DNA from: SZUA-430 sp034440175
GTDB taxonomy: Bacteria; Pseudomonadota; Alphaproteobacteria; Micropepsales; Micropepsaceae
Assembly (NCBI GenBank): GCA_034440175.1
Contig: JAWXBO010000004.1
Location: forward strand, 1 to 7,074
Direction of reading: 5' to 3'
Length of the DNA stretch: 7,074 nt
Shown piece by piece: positions 6,772-7,074 of the stretch (its first letter is position 1; each line of letters begins with the position of its first letter). Made by a program: the position numbers and the translations under genes. Below the pieces are notes generated by a model. The model did not search any database and was not told the origin of the DNA. It saw nothing but the letters and a program-made list of their open reading frames with translations.

Positions 6772-6800
6772 TGTCCAAGTTTCCTAGGTACGTATCATGA
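6771..6800 (+). other. Nine-codon mini-ORF linking alkB and the flavoprotein gene
   Basis: ATG at 6771 overlaps the alkB stop (TGATG). The frame encodes MSKFPRYVS and stops at TGA 6798-6800, which overlaps the next gene's start as ATGA. The double overlap could pass ribosomes from alkB to the next gene by termination-reinitiation, which would make sense because the next gene has only a weak ribosome site (AGG at 6786-6788). It may equally be chance; no peptide function is claimed. Confidence 0.3.
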
Positions 6801-7074
6801 CAGACTTCATCGCCGCCGCGCGCGGTTTCCAGGACGAACTCAAACAACGCGCCGTCGAGATCGAATCCGGCCGCAAGCTCCCCGCCGACATCGCCGCGCG
6901 CTTTGCCGAAACGGGGTTCTACCGCCTCTGCGTACCCAAGGCCTATGGCGGCGTCGAAGCCGATCCGCTGACCCTCTCGCGCGTCATCGAAACCTTAGCC
7001 CAAGCCGATGCCTCCGCCGCCTGGTGCGTGATGATCTGCGCCACGACCGGCCTGGTCGCGGGCTACATGCCGCC
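6797..7074 (+). CDS. Acyl-CoA dehydrogenase-like flavoprotein, 5' part only
   Basis: The first 92 codons are present and the gene runs off the window. The N-terminal helical domain of the acyl-CoA dehydrogenase fold is visible: AVEIESGRKLPADIAARFAE, then TGFYRLCVPKAYGG, then ADPLTLSRVIETLAQADASA, followed by AWCVMICATTG. The wording 'LP..I...F.ETGFYRL.VP..YGG.EADPLT' resembles the flavin-dependent monooxygenase branch (HsaA/DszC/HpaB-like, two-component systems using reduced flavin) more than classical fatty-acyl-CoA dehydrogenases, but the catalytic base and C-terminal domain lie outside the window, so dehydrogenase versus monooxygenase is undecided. ATG 6797 is the most probable start: the helix begins directly after it. 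It follows alkB by 25 bases on the same strand. An oxidation step on a cyclic or CoA-bound substrate would fit with the crotonase and diiron genes. Confidence 0.83.
   Translation, partial: MTDFIAAARGFQDELKQRAVEIESGRKLPADIAARFAETGFYRLCVPKAYGGVEADPLTLSRVIETLAQADASAAWCVMICATTGLVAGYMP

Overview
The window looks like a chromosomal piece from a Gram-negative bacterium, most likely a member of Pseudomonadota. The reasons are an outer-membrane-type DUF1302 protein ending in a C-terminal Phe, a DUF1329 periplasmic partner, a close full-length relative of E. coli AlkB, Shine-Dalgarno sites, and GC-rich third positions in the central genes. An alphaproteobacterium, or a steroid- or hydrocarbon-degrading gammaproteobacterium, would fit, but the lineage cannot be fixed from sequence alone. 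Every recognised gene is on the + strand.

Region 1 (1-2915) is an envelope module. It holds the 3' end of a DUF1302 gene, a secreted DUF1329 protein with a GTG start, a strong intrinsic terminator, a secreted YCF48/BNR-repeat beta-propeller protein, and a second strong terminator. This trio usually sits next to an RND/MMPL-family exporter gene, and the set is often found in bacteria that handle hydrophobic compounds. No exporter gene is visible here downstream of the propeller gene.

Region 2 (2976-5230) holds two tandem paralogous ferritin-like proteins of 374 and 370 aa, about three quarters identical by hand alignment. Both have a complete E...ExxH...E...ExxH carboxylate-bridged diiron signature. 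I do not recognise a named function. They are the best candidates in the window for an undescribed oxidase or oxygenase system, possibly a hetero-oligomer. They are followed by a structured inverted repeat (5236-5290) with no U-tract.

Region 3 (5329-7074) holds an enoyl-CoA hydratase/isomerase (crotonase) with one of the two classical catalytic Glu positions replaced, an alkB gene starting directly after its stop codon, and the 5' part of an acyl-CoA-dehydrogenase-like flavoprotein. A nine-codon mini-ORF overlaps both the alkB stop and the flavoprotein start.

Taken together, 2976 to the window end reads as one co-directional unit. It combines putative diiron oxidation, CoA-thioester chemistry and flavin-dependent oxidation, next to an envelope module. 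Catabolism of a hydrophobic substrate such as a steroid, terpenoid or long-chain compound is a reasonable inference; nothing in the sequence names the substrate. No RNA genes, CRISPR arrays, insertion sequences or attachment sites were seen, and no stretch over 300 bases lacks a gene.
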